A stretch of 64,000 nucleotides of DNA. Origin: Ziziphus jujuba (lineage: Eukaryota > Streptophyta > Magnoliopsida > Rosales > Rhamnaceae). Of the stretch, positions 47,800 to 59,689 are shown one piece after another. The stretch is from assembly GCF_031755915.1 (NCBI RefSeq), contig NC_083388.1, forward strand, positions 3,851,501-3,915,500, in the 5' to 3' direction. The position numbers and the translations under genes were made by a program. The first letter of the stretch is position 1; each line of letters begins with the position of its first letter. Below the pieces are notes generated by a model. The model made no database searches. It was given only the letters and a program-made list of their open reading frames with translations, and was not told where the DNA came from.

Positions 47800-49994
47800 C
47801 TTAAAATCATTTGATATTACAACTGGACTCCTCACTTTATGTTTGCCATTTTCTTCAATCCATGTAATCTCACCATAAACCACATTAGGTGAAATGTTAC
47901 TTGTACACTTAATAGTCACTCTATAAGATTTTTCTCATATTTTGTTGCAAACATTAATATTCTTGGTAATACTTCAACTTCAGAACAAGGTGGTGATGTT
48001 ACAAAAACCTTATAAGTTGTTATACCTTCTCCAACATTAGTAACCGTTCTTCGAAACTTCTTAACCATATTATTATAAAAAAACAATAAACGACGGATAA
48101 TTGAGATCCTCTGACGGGTTCGAACAATTATAACTTTCCGATCTCATAAATGATGAGAACTGTTCCTTTGTAAGATTCAATGAACATGATAAATCAACTT
48201 AATCTTGTGTATTGCATCATAAATTAAACCTGGATCAAATGCCTTATAAGGATAGCAAATTCAGCCAAAAAATCATCATCTTTAATTGGCTTCAAACTAT
48301 TATCCAAAGGGTTTGCTGTGGTCATTATTACAGATCTAACTGCAGAAGGACTCCATTCTGGATATTTGGCTTTCAAAAGTGCTGCTGCACCCGCAACAAC
48401 AGAACAAGCTATGGATGTAGCAGACTTCACTGCATAATCTTCATACAAAGGCATATTCAAGCCCATCCTAGATGCTTCTACTTTTGGATTCCAAGCGCCT
48501 AAAATGATGAACCAGGTGCTAGTATGTCTGGTTTTGATATGTATTTATAGCTTCTTGAAGGGCCTCTTTAATCGTATTTAGCTACTGTTGGTTCAGAATC
48601 AATTCCTATAATGCTTTTTTGAAATACTAGGCTACCTCTTTGGTTACTATCGTATTTCACATGGTTGATCATGGTTTATGCATCTTTTGAGATAATCACA
48701 ATGCACGGACAAACAAAAGGTCCAGGAAGAAATGAAGAAATTGGGTTTTCAGTGATTTGTATGGCTTCTGTGATGTTTGCTTTTGTTAAGATTTCCAATT
48801 GTTGAGCAGGAAATCTAACCTCTTTGCATATGATAATTCCATGAGGAGCAGTTAGCAATCATCTTTGAGATTGGTATTTTGACAAAAGGTTGTTGGACAA
48901 TAGAGGTAACTTTTGCAACGTAGTATTTCCTGTGAATAAAGACCATCCAGTGATTTTTACACCATTTCCAAGAGTCAAAACTCCGGCGAACCAACGATTT
49001 GTTGTGCCTGCCGCAAGTGTTAAAACCCAAGGAACCATTTTCTATCCTTCCAAAATGTGGACCAACATTTCCTGCTGAACAAACAACCAGAATTCCTTTT
49101 CTCCATGGCAGGGAATGAAGCGATTGCCAGAGCATTTTTATGATTTATCAATGTATCCAAACTGCCAAACGATGCACAAATCACGTCAATGCCATTATTA
49201 ATGGCTTGATTTATGGCGGCAAGAACAACAGAGAAAACAAATTCCTCATTCCGAACAACTTTGTACATTGCTAATCTTGTGCGCCAAGCAATACCTCTGG
49301 CAGTTTTCTTTGCATAACCAAAATAAGAAACTTCAGGTACAAAATTTCCAACAGCTATGGAGGAAACAAAAGTTCCATCTCCAAACATGTCCCTCGCTGA
49401 GTTGTTACCCTGTACTAGCCCTGTTTTCCTATAAGCTTGTTATTACAAAAGGAGGAGTTAAAATTCTCTCCTCCATCACATATGCCTTTCCTTTCTTTGG
49501 CATATCAGTATTCATTCCACTATCTTTGCAACTTGGGCTTTCTGGACAAACTCCACTATCAATAAAACCAATAATAACATCTTTACCATAATTTGAAAAG
49601 GCCACAAACCTGTGGCATTGTTGAGATTTAGAAATTCTGGTGTGCAAGCGGAATGGTATGCTTAAAATGCATCACATTGGGCTGTGACAAATTTTCTACA
49701 CCTTCTCAAAGCTTCCAACTCTATCAAAGATAGAAAAGCACTAAAACCATGAATTGCAGTGTCATAAGTATATATAAGCAATGAAGTTGATGTGGTAGAA
49801 TTTGCATACCTAAGGTCAGCGACAATGGAGAAATACCAGTTTTGGTGGCTAGAAAAAGCCTTTGTCATAAGGGACTTGTCCATGTGGATAATCTACACAG
49901 ATCTGTTCGTCAATGTTGCTCTGGCTGGGAGAGTTATGAGAAGCAATATTGCGAGAATGAAAGACATAAAGGGAACCCCACTAAGAAAACCCAT
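47800..49994 (-). pseudogene. Subtilisin-like serine protease (SBT) pseudogene, copy 2
   Basis: ATG at 49992-49994 opens a signal-peptide-like MGFLSGVPFMSFILAILLLI. A TAG at 49893-49895 breaks the frame before IIHMDKSLMTKAFSSHQNWY (I9 propeptide). Further blocks are GFIDSGVCPES (catalytic Asp), GDGTFVSSIAVGNF (should be GHGTH; both His lost), ARGIAWRTRLAMYKVV, GILVVCSAGNVGP (oxyanion Asn region), SATSIACSVVAGAAALLKAK (Ser region, normally GTSMA) and a C-terminal RTVTNVGEGITTYKVFV. The blocks sit in several frames. Intact relatives are secreted cell-wall proteases; this copy is inactive. Confidence 0.85.
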
Positions 49995-50690
49995 TTAGTT
50001 CTTCCTGACAACTAACTCACACTTTTGCTTGGACAAAATGACAAACAGCTGGTGAGAATTATACATATAGTAGATGAGAATCTATATATCAACAAGGAAA
50101 AGGTTTTTACATAAAGGGCTAAAAGATTAATTAAAGAACCATCTTCTTTGCAAAGAAGTTCTTGTTTAATTAGCAAGTAGCTTGTCTTGGTTTCAAACCA
50201 AAATTAATCACCGATCAAATTAATCCAAATATACATATGCAAAAAACTAAATTAGTTTCCTTGTAATATAGTTACATATTTGAACCATTCAACTCTATAC
50301 CTTGAAAAAAGAAAAAAAAAAAAAAAAAAAAAAGCTTATACAACATTGTGGGTTTAGCATAGCATGAAGAGCCAACAATATGCATCATGCAGCGTCGTCA
50401 TTTATTATTTATCAATTCTTTTGGTAATTGGACCATAGGGACACATACTACTGTAAACTTGATTTTAAATAACTAGTTTCTATCATTTTCCGTTGAGTTA
50501 GGAATATATATCATACACGTTATATGATAGCAATGCAGTGCGTTAAGAAATTGTCAAGAAGCGGAAAAAAAAAAAATTGTAATCATCATTTTATTATATT
50601 CCTTATTTACATTTTGATGAATTTCAACGTAAATGTGAGTGATGAGATAAAGTTCATATGATCTAATTTCATCAATGATAGGACGCTACT

Positions 50691-50721
<31 letters not shown>

Positions 50722-51052
50722 GTATGTATGTATAGATCACACTAGCTACAAAGAGTCCTATACAAGTAAATAAGAAATTGTCAGTTAAACTATCCTCTAA
50801 TGGTTCATTCATTAGGGATGCACAGATTGCACAAAATTGAAGTAGGCAAGACAAGGACATTGGAAATTTAAATTTGATATTGAACAAGGACAAGGACATT
50901 GGAAATTTTCAAACTTGCCTTGACAGGGACATTGGAAGTTTGATTGAAGAAACCAAAGTAAGCCGTGTGGAGTCAAAAGAGGTCATTTGTCGGCTTGCAG
51001 TGATTCCTTTTTTTTTTTTCTTTTTTTTCTTTTTTCTTTTTTTTTGGTGGTT
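49995..51052. other. Intergenic between subtilase relic and transporter copy 2
   Basis: No gene. It contains poly-A near 50311-50333 and a compound (TG)n(TA)n(TGTA)n tract at about 50692-50732. Confidence 0.6.
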
Positions 51053-51068
51053 AAACGGTGATTTTAAC

Positions 51069-51361
51069 TTTTATTATTATTTTTTTTTTTGGATAAACAA
51101 AAAAAAAAATGGACTTCCTCGTAATTGTCCTAGGCTCAAGAATTGTGGACTATTAGTAGATAGGACTAGATAATCTGAATAGGAGTTCCCACACCATCCA
51201 GTCCACCAACGCACAGCTGTCCCTACCATCCTCTCATACAGTGCGTAGCACATAGAATCCACACCAAGATTTAAAATGAAGCTCGTTAAAACTCGAACCT
51301 GCAACTCCATGCAAGTAGATATGAGGGGTTGAATCAGCTTCCTAATCCACCCCTTGGGTGT
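51069..51361 (-). mobile_element. SINE on the minus strand
   Basis: Read on the minus strand it starts acccaaggggtggattagga, has a box B-like ggttcgagtttt about 60 bp in, and ends in an A-rich tail (T-rich at 51070-51110 on plus). The flanking 16-bp duplication is aaacggtgattttaac (51053-51068) and aaacagtgattttagc (51362-51377), with two mismatches. This is a third, apparently different SINE type in the window. Confidence 0.78.
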
Positions 51362-51824
51362 AAACAGTGATTTTAGCTAAGTAACAAAGAAAAAAAAAGG
51401 GGAAATGATGTGATTTATAAAAGCTTGGATGAATATGGTATGTAATATACAATTTAAGAACTTTTGGTATATACTTGACCACATGTATAGAAATCAGGAA
51501 ATCAAGGCCCAAAAAAAGGGGGCAAGTGCCACACCATCATGCAAGTATCAATCTCCGTTACTTTGCAAAAATGTACAAAATACAAAATTTAGTAATTGCA
51601 ATTAAAATTATTAATATCTTCATATAAATCAAGATGTACTGTTAGCTTAGACTCATGGTCTCACGTGATTAATTTCAAGTTTGTGTTGTCATATAAGAAA
51701 GTCAAGTAAAAATGGCCACATAATTATGTGGCAATTTCAATTTTACTTGATTTTGATAGCCGTCACCTTTTTTTCATAAAAAATTATAAATAAATAAACA
51801 TCATCTTCAAGCTTCATATATGTC

Positions 51825-51832
51825 TATATATA
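51825..51832 (+). promoter_or_regulatory. TATA box of transporter copy 2
   Basis: TATATATA lies 85-92 bp upstream of the ATG at 51917, followed by a short leader with a GA-rich stretch. Copy 1 has a deletion at the corresponding place. Confidence 0.6.
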
Positions 51833-51916
51833 CCCATGTGACCTGTGTCATTTTGTACTTGTCAGCTTTATCCATCTTCCATTCCTTAAGAGAGAGAGAG
51901 AAGAAGAAAGAGAGAA

Positions 51917-54900
51917 ATGGGGAGTCTGCAACCACCAACATCAGCAGCACAAACTTATGAAAAAGAAGTTGCAAAAGAAGAAGATCATCATCATCATCAA
52001 GATGCTGGAGCTCTTTTTGTTCTTAAATCCAAAGGTAGTCCCATTTCTCTTTTTTTCTCATTTCTCTAATTTATTCTTCTTAATCTCTTTGATGATAGTG
52101 AATTGTGACAATAATAATGAATAATGGGAATGGAATGGAAATGAATATTAATTGCAGGGTCATGGGTGCACTGTGGATACCACTTGACAACATCAATAGT
52201 GGCACCACCTCTGCTGAGCCTACCATATGCTTTCACCTTCCTTGGATGGACTGGCGGAATTTTATGTCTGGTGATTGGCACTCTTGTCACTTTTCATTCA
52301 TACAATTTGATCTCTCTGGTTCTTGAACATCATGCTGAATTGGGTCATCGTCATCTCCGTTTCAGAGACATGGCTCATGATATTTTAGGTACTTTTTTCT
52401 TTTTTATTTCCTTCAATTAATTATCTATTCGTTTTCCTTTTCATTCAACTTTTTAGGGAAATTTCATTTGGTAACCCTCTTTCAAGGGTGAAATTGGAAA
52501 ACGATCTCAATTTTCAAAATTTTATAATTTTAACCCCTATTTTACCAAAATGCCCCCACCCATAATAACACAAAGGTTTTCAAAAAATAGAAATTCACTT
52601 CTACCCCTTCCAACTTCCCACGCCGTCTGATTTCCTTCTCTGGTCAAATACAATACAGTGTTTAAATTCTTTATCTTTGGGTAGAAACACCTTGAAGAAA
52701 ACTGTCCTAGAATTTGGAGTAAATATAAAAACATCTCTTCGATTTATAATAAAAGAGATTTATAATAATTTCATCCGTACATTTAGCCTTCACTCTCTTT
52801 CCTATTTAATTTTCTAAATTTATTTTTATATCTTTATTAATGTTAAATTATTTTTAAATTCTTTTTTATTTTGCAATAATTAATTTGAAAATTTTCCCTA
52901 TATTTTTAATTAATTTTTATTTAAAATTAGATAAGCTTTTTTAAGTATTTATATATTTGATAAATTCATTTAGTTAAACACATTTGAAAATTTATAATAT
53001 ATTTAGTTAAATATATTTGAAAAAATATAATACATGTTAATACATTTAGTTAAACATATTGGATAAATTATCATTTAATTAAAAAAGTTTATCTAATTAA
53101 AATCATCTCAAAGGTTTTTTAAAAGATTAAAAAATTATCACATAGTTAAATAAAATCAATTAGAAATATATATTAACAAAAATTTCAAATCTTCAAATTA
53201 ACTTTTACAAAATCATTAAAAAATTAATTTTTTTCAAAAAGAAAATAAAACACAAAGCATTTAAAAGTAATTTAATTTTATCAAATATAATTTAGATCGT
53301 TACATGGAGAAGAGAATAAAGGTCAAGGACGTGGATGAAATTATAAAAATTTTGAGAGAAGCTTTTGTATTTACGTCAAGCATTAGATACGTAAATGAAA
53401 TGTTTCTCATATTTAAATGAGCAAAGACATGGTATGGGTAGCTTTTGCATGAGTTTTATATTTTTATTTTTTCTGAACTCTCCTTGAAAAACCATGAAAT
53501 ATTGTAAAAGATTGGTGAAAAAACAAAATGAATTTTGGTCGTCGCCCAAAAAATTTTCCCCATAATAGTAATAAAACGTTTTCGAAGGTTGTCATGTCTT
53601 TCCTTCCATCCGCCATAGACGCCATGGCTCTGTCCATGGTCTTTAAAGACCTTCACCTCTGCTTCTTGATAATCAGCTTGGACTTGGATCATTAATATTC
53701 CTCCGATTTGAAAACCAAGAGCTTGTTTTTGGATTATATGTTGAACTATATTTTATTCAATCTCATGCTTATCATTTAAGGAAGAAAACTATCCTTTCAA
53801 AAATATATGACTTGCACCATATTTAGGTTAGCCATAGTCAACCCAGAGAGCTAGAGTTGGATTTTGGAAATAGTTTCGCACCATTAACATACAAAAATAA
53901 TCGGAGTATGAGTTTGCTATAACAACTCTTTTTCTTCCAAAAACAATATAAGAGTTACTAAAATCAATAGGGGTTTCACCACCAGAAACAAGATTTGATA
54001 ATAAGCAGTCCTTCAACGAGTGTTCAAAAAATTTCGAACCCCTTTGAAAATGTACAATATTCTTTCCAACAAAAAAAAAAAAAAAAAAATAACAAAGAGC
54101 TCGTACGAAAGATTCCCATACCATGTATTATTGGCTTAATTAATGATGTTTCAACCTTAAACAATTTCAAATCAATCTTTACTACGATACTCAAAGAAAG
54201 AGACTTTCACTTGATGTCTATGAAAATGTTGAGATGGTAGTCTTATAACAATTTGATGATGATTGGAGAAAAAAAATTCGGTGGGTAAGAGGATGTCACG
54301 ATGGTTTGATGACCAAATAGAAGAAAAATATGACAGTGGAGGATACTGCGATGGTGGGGTGGGTAGGTTTTTTGAAAACGTACTCTTTTTTTTTTTTTTC
54401 TTTTTTTCTTTTTTTTCTTTTTTGGTGGTAACGAAGAAAAGTTACTACAATCATACAATACGAATAAAGTCTTTTTCTTTTCTTTTTTTAGGAATACGAA
54501 TAAAAGCTTAAAATTAAAAAAAATTCTAACTCTTCACTCTGATATTAAAATAATAATAATAATAATAATAACAACATCTATATAAAAAAAGGTATGTGAT
54601 CTAGTTTGATGTCCTGTGTATCAAATTCTTTTTTCGCATGACAAAAAAATGGAAAATAAAAGCAATATGAAATGATCATTATGGACTGTTCCACATGCAT
54701 ATTTACGTAGGAAATAGCCGCCACTATTACGTGTAGCTATACTAAGTGAGTATATGTAATTGTGTGTGTTCATATATACAGTCATTCACCATTAAAAAAA
54801 CACTTATTATGCTTCCCAAAGCAAAATTTGCTTCTTTTTTTACAAATGGATGGAACTCTTAAAATTCACATATGTGATTCCACACATTTGTATGAAGGAG

Positions 54901-57900
54901 AATTGTGCTGTCGAAAAGCACCAGAAATTTTTCCCACTAAAAGGACTTCGACATTTCCGCAGCCATCCCATTAGCATTGGTTAGTGGCCGGAGGATGCCT
55001 TATTTGATGCACCCATTATATATTATATTATCTTCATCTTAATGCACTATCTACCATAAAAGCTTTAAAAAAAAAAAATTTGTAAGTATATTATTAAAAA
55101 ATAGAATTATTATTATTATTATTAATTCAATTTTGACCAAATCAAACGGTGGTGAAAACCCCTTTCTCCCATACCATTTTATATCTTAAGGTCTTTTTCG
55201 TCTCTCATTATCAACCACATTTTCACTTGATGCTTTTTTATTTTTATTTTTTTTTCATAAAATCCACTTGATACTTTTGTGAATGAGGAGGTGTGCACTT
55301 TTTATTGATGTGATGGGTATTGTTTGGGAAAGAAAACATTGGTTATAGAACAAAGGGTTAAAGAAAATCTTTCGAAAAATTTACAGAGTTAGTATTCACC
55401 TTTTAATAAATAAAATTTTTGAAGTAAAAAACATTTTTCATGTAATCATTTTCAAGAGGACATTGAAAGGTGGGCTTACTGTTTTTCTTTTTTATTTCTC
55501 TAAATGATTTAACGATTTAAAACGGAACTTTGAAAAAGTGGACATTACCACTAATTAATGTTTTTTAAAAGAAAAATTTTCATGTATTCATTTTCAAGTA
55601 AACATTAATTAAGAGGTGGGTTTTCTATTTTCATTTTTATATTTTCTTAATAACTAATGATTTGACGACGGAACTTTAAAAAAGTGGACACTGCTAGTGA
55701 GTGTTCCGCAAAGACAAATCGAAGAGTGGCTAGGGAAAGATGTTTTTTTTTTTTTTTAAATTTATTTATTTATTTTGGGATTTATGAGAAAGTACATGTT
55801 GACAAAATCAATGAAAAATCAATATGTCTTCAATTACTGCATCTCAGAACTAGGGGTGGATGTTAGTTCACTTCGATAGGTTTTTTTGTACTTCATTTTT
55901 ACCAATCCAATCGAACCAAATGAAGAGGAAAAACCAAACCAAAGCGAGCTGATTATTTTGCTTTTGTTTGGTCAGGTTGAATATTTAATTATTTTTTATT
56001 TTTTTAAAAAATATTATAATTTTTTAATTATTTGAAATTAATATTATTGATTAAAATTTTTAATTATTTGAAATTAATACTATTAATTTTTTAATTAAAT
56101 AATTAAAAAATATATTTAAAATAATAAAATATTAAAAAATTATATATAATTGGTTCGATTTGGTTTAATTTAGGTTAAAAATTATCCAAATCAAATAAAG
56201 TTAATTATATGAAAAAAAAAATTGCACTAAATCAATTTAATTTAGTCAATTTCATCTCACCCATATTGTATATAAATTATAAAGTGAATATTTTACCACA
56301 GGCTGTAAATTTTTGGTCGTTATTTAAAGGATCATCTATTTTCTTGCATATCCAACTAGTTGAAATTTCAGTCTCCATATTAATATCTAACGGTTAACAA
56401 ATGGTGAAAAAATAGGGCCCAAATGGGGTCGTTATTTTGTTGGCCCAATTCAATTCATGGTCTGCTACGGTGCTGTGGTTGCCTGTACCCTTCTTGGAGG
56501 ACAATGCATGAAGGTAATTCCATTGAACTTACTCCTCCTAATTATTTGTATTGTTTGTATTATTTGATTATTATCTTTCCTTTTCTGCTCTTTAATATCC
56601 TTTTTATCTTTCAAATTATATAAAAAGAGCTATCATAACCTAAATGACAATAACCATGTATATTAATTAGTTTTTATTTAATATCAAAACGTATTTCATA
56701 GATAGTTCTTTCGGTGCCAATAATACATAGTAAATTTAAATAGAAATAATTATGATAAATATTAGTTAATTAGAAAGCTTATTGATAAATATATATATAT
56801 ATATATATTTTCGTTTTTGCAGTCAATTTACTTGCTGTCAAACCCAAATGGAAGTATGAAGCTTTTTGACTTTGTAGTGATATTCGGATGCTTTATGCTG
56901 ATTTTAGCACAAATCCCATCTTTTCACTCTCTGAGGCACATCAATTTGGTGTCCCTAGTGTTATGCCTAGCCTACAGTGCCTGTGCCACTGCTGCTTCTA
57001 TTTATATTGGTATTATATCCCTATACTAAAACAAATTATAATCTATGGAATTAATATCCAATACAAAATTTATAAGCCATAAATTTTATTTTATTTTTGT
57101 TAGGAAATTCATCCGAAGGGCCAAAGAAGGACTATTCTCTAAAGGGTAACACTGAAAATCGCATTTTTGGGATTTTCAATGCAATTGCTATCATTGCCAC
57201 AGCATATGGCAATGGTATCATTCCAGAAATTCAGGTTCAAAAATTCTTCAATTTCTTTTCAACCTTAGAACTTCATGTTAATGGATTCCATTACAAGAAA
57301 GCTTTCTCTAAGTCCCATTTTTTTTGTTTTTTGGGGCATCATCACAGGCAACACTGGCACCTCCAGTGAAAGGAAAGATGTTCAAGGGTCTATGTGTCTG
57401 TTATGTAGTGATTACAATGACTTTCTTCAGTGTTGCAATTTCTGGGTATTGGGCATTTGGGAACCAATCTGAGGGTCTCATCCTTACCAATTTCCTAGAA
57501 GATGACAAAGCTTTGGTCCCAAAGTGGTTCATTTTCATGATCAACATATTCACTATACTTCAACTATCCGCTGTTGGTGTTGTGAGAAAACAGTTCCTTT
57601 CTCTCTTAGTTTTTCTCTGTCTTTCTAAAGAGAAACCATTATTAAGCTGCATTGTTCTCTTGTAGGTTTATCTCCAACCTACAAATGAAGTGCTAGAGAA
57701 AACGTTTGCAGACCCATCAAGCAAAGAATTCTCTTCCCGGAATGTGATCCCGAGAGTAATAGCTCGGTCATTATCAGTTGTCATAGCAACAACTATAGCA
57801 GCAATGCTTCCATTTTTTGGGGACATCAATGCTGTCATTGGAGCATTTGGTTTCATACCTCTTGATTTCGTCTTGCCAATGGTGTTCTTCAACTTAACAT

Positions 57901-58046
57901 TCAAACCATCCAAGAGAAGTCTCATTTTCTGGTTAAATGGCACCATTGCTCTAGTTTTTTCAGCTTTGGGAATCATAGCAGCAATAGCAGCGGTAAGACA
58001 GATTAGCCTTGACGCCAAAAATTATAGATTATTTGCTAATGTATGA
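51917..58046 (+). CDS. GAT1: GABA/amino acid transporter GAT1-like, copy 2
   Basis: Seven exons (51917-52034, 52158-52388, 56416-56513, 56823-57009, 57104-57234, 57348-57581, 57666-58046), all GT-AG and all exactly the length of the copy 1 exons, give 459 aa. Same hallmarks: TTSIVAPPLLSLPYAFTFLG, NPNGSMKLFDFVVIFGC, FGIFNAIAIIATAYGNGIIP, ISGYWAFGNQSEGLILTNFL, LPFFGDINAVIGAFGFIPLD, and the DAKNYRLFANV end. Differences from copy 1 are scattered and mostly conservative (TTYGNG/TAYGNG, YTNFLEDGKP/LTNFLEDDKA, VVVST/VVIAT). No stop or frameshift, so both paralogues look functional. Its intron 2 is 4.0 kb against 1.4 kb in copy 1. Confidence 0.94.
52460..54450. other. ~2-kb segment inserted in transporter copy 2 intron 2
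   Basis: By eye, intron 2 of copy 1 at 43860-43930 resumes in copy 2 only near 54480 (aatacgaataa block). The DNA between, from about 52460, is private to copy 2. It has AT-rich flanks and minus-strand coding-like scraps at 53456-53692 and 53828-54124. I could not identify termini or a family. Confidence 0.55.
55855..56270. mobile_element. Possible second hAT-like MITE in transporter copy 2 intron 2
   Basis: It starts taggggtggatg and ends catctcaccca, a weak inverted pair. Internal accaatccaatcgaacc and aattggttcgatttggttt motifs recall the 29.8-kb element. The segment has no counterpart in copy 1. No matching target duplication was found. Confidence 0.4.
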
Positions 58047-58434
58047 TTAGTCTTTGGCTATCTCAGCTCTGTCGTCGTTGTTGTTGTTGTTGTTGTTTTT
58101 CTTTTCTTTTTCCCTTTGTTTTTTTTTTTTTTTTTTTCTTTTTTTTTGGAAAAATAAAAGTGTATAACTCAATTCCGGTCCACCACTCATAAATTAGATG
58201 AGGAAGTTAGTGCCGGATTGTAGTTTAATATGTCACCAGAGCTGCAAATCCTATCCCACACGTGAAGGGAAGATGTTTAATACGTTTAATTTCTCAATTT
58301 AAGAATGGAGTGCTTTTTTCTTAACATTACATATGTATGAACTGGGTATTCAAAGTAACGGTTTTTTAACACTTAACTTTTTCCCAAAATTATTTTTATA
58401 AAATTAAAAAAAAAAAAGTGTTATTCAGATGATT

Positions 58435-58465
<31 letters not shown>

Positions 58466-58729
58466 AGACAATAAATATTAAAAAAAAAGGACCACATTTA
58501 ACATGATATTTTTATATCATGGCCTAATCAATGGAAATTTATGTGAAGTTCAATTTTAAAAAAAAAAAAAAAAAAAAAAGGAAGAGAGAATACAGAAACT
58601 ACAATATAACCTCACATGTTATATATGAATCAAAATTAGTCATTGCTAGAAATCTTGCACTGCTACCATGCAAAATCAAAAAGATTGCAGTTTCACTTTC
58701 TCTAGTCAGCCTCCATAAAGTAATCTTCT
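58047..58729. other. Convergent intergenic space
   Basis: Lies between the transporter copy 2 stop and the AHL stop. It contains (GTT)n at about 58076-58096, a long T-rich tract at 58119-58148, (TA)n at 58443-58463 and poly-A at 58558-58579. No gene. Confidence 0.6.
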
Positions 58730-59656
58730 TCAAAACTGAGGAAGGCTATTGTTAATATCCGGTGATCTTTTTTGGTCTGGCATTGCTTCTGAGGCTTGCA
58801 AGGCATTCAAACCGACATTGTGCAGCGATGCATTGTTCATTCTCTGGTTTCCAGAAATGACATTGATTGCTCCTCCATGGGAAGGTTCCAAGAGTGCAGA
58901 TCTGGGTGTAACACAATTCTCATCCCCATTTATCGTTCGTGCAACTTGTATGGGAACTCTTACCAACTCTGAATTATTAAGCAAACTAGCAGCGCTAGAA
59001 GATTCAGTTGGACATCGCCTCTTCAGTTCCTTACTGATGTCTTGCTTAAAACTGCCAATAATGAGCTGATTGGAGACAGAGCCAAAAATGAGTCTTATGA
59101 CAATTATAAAGTAGGATTATATAAACAGAATGGATTTTGAATGTGTGTGCAGAGTGGTTTACAATAAGTATAGTCAAAGCACCAAACACAACTTGGAAAT
59201 GAAGATTTAGGAATCTTTTATGTTACTTTTGGGATTGAAATTTTTAAGTTAGTTTCGCTCTTCGGCTAAATGAAAAGCATTAGAAAATGGGGGAAGAAAA
59301 TGTAAATATCCTAGAAAAGCGCAAAAATCCTTACTTGAGTGGGTCCAGCAGCTATCAGCGAGCCTGCTACACCTCCACCAAAGACCCTTCCATCAGGCTT
59401 AGCTAATGAAATACTTAGCATACCATTTTTTTTATTAGTACCACTCATTTCACCAAATACAAATGATCCTGATAGTGAGAGAATCTCAAAGCGACCCTGC
59501 ATGAAGAAACTGAATCAAGAGTTGCTAAAAACTAACATATGATTTGGAATCTGTAGATCTTACTTTCAGATAGATGACACCGCCAAGCATAGCCCAATGA
59601 ATATAAAAATAATAGTAGTTGTAACATGCCTCATTATACTTTTCTAGTGGGGAAAA

Positions 59657-59689
<33 letters not shown>

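Larger units (their letters stand above)
47380..58046. repeat. Tandem segmental duplication, copy 2
   Basis: It begins gacatgattctccaaaactt (compare 40122 onward), then carries the longer subtilase relic, the shared upstream region (ttaagaacttttggtat, about 51450) and the second transporter gene. It is longer than copy 1 mainly because of insertions upstream (51.07-51.36 kb) and in transporter intron 2. Confidence 0.85.

Noticed and set aside
54243..54511. Frames with poly-lysine or poly-phenylalanine stretches
   Set aside because: Driven by the T-rich tract around 54385-54420. No conserved protein features.
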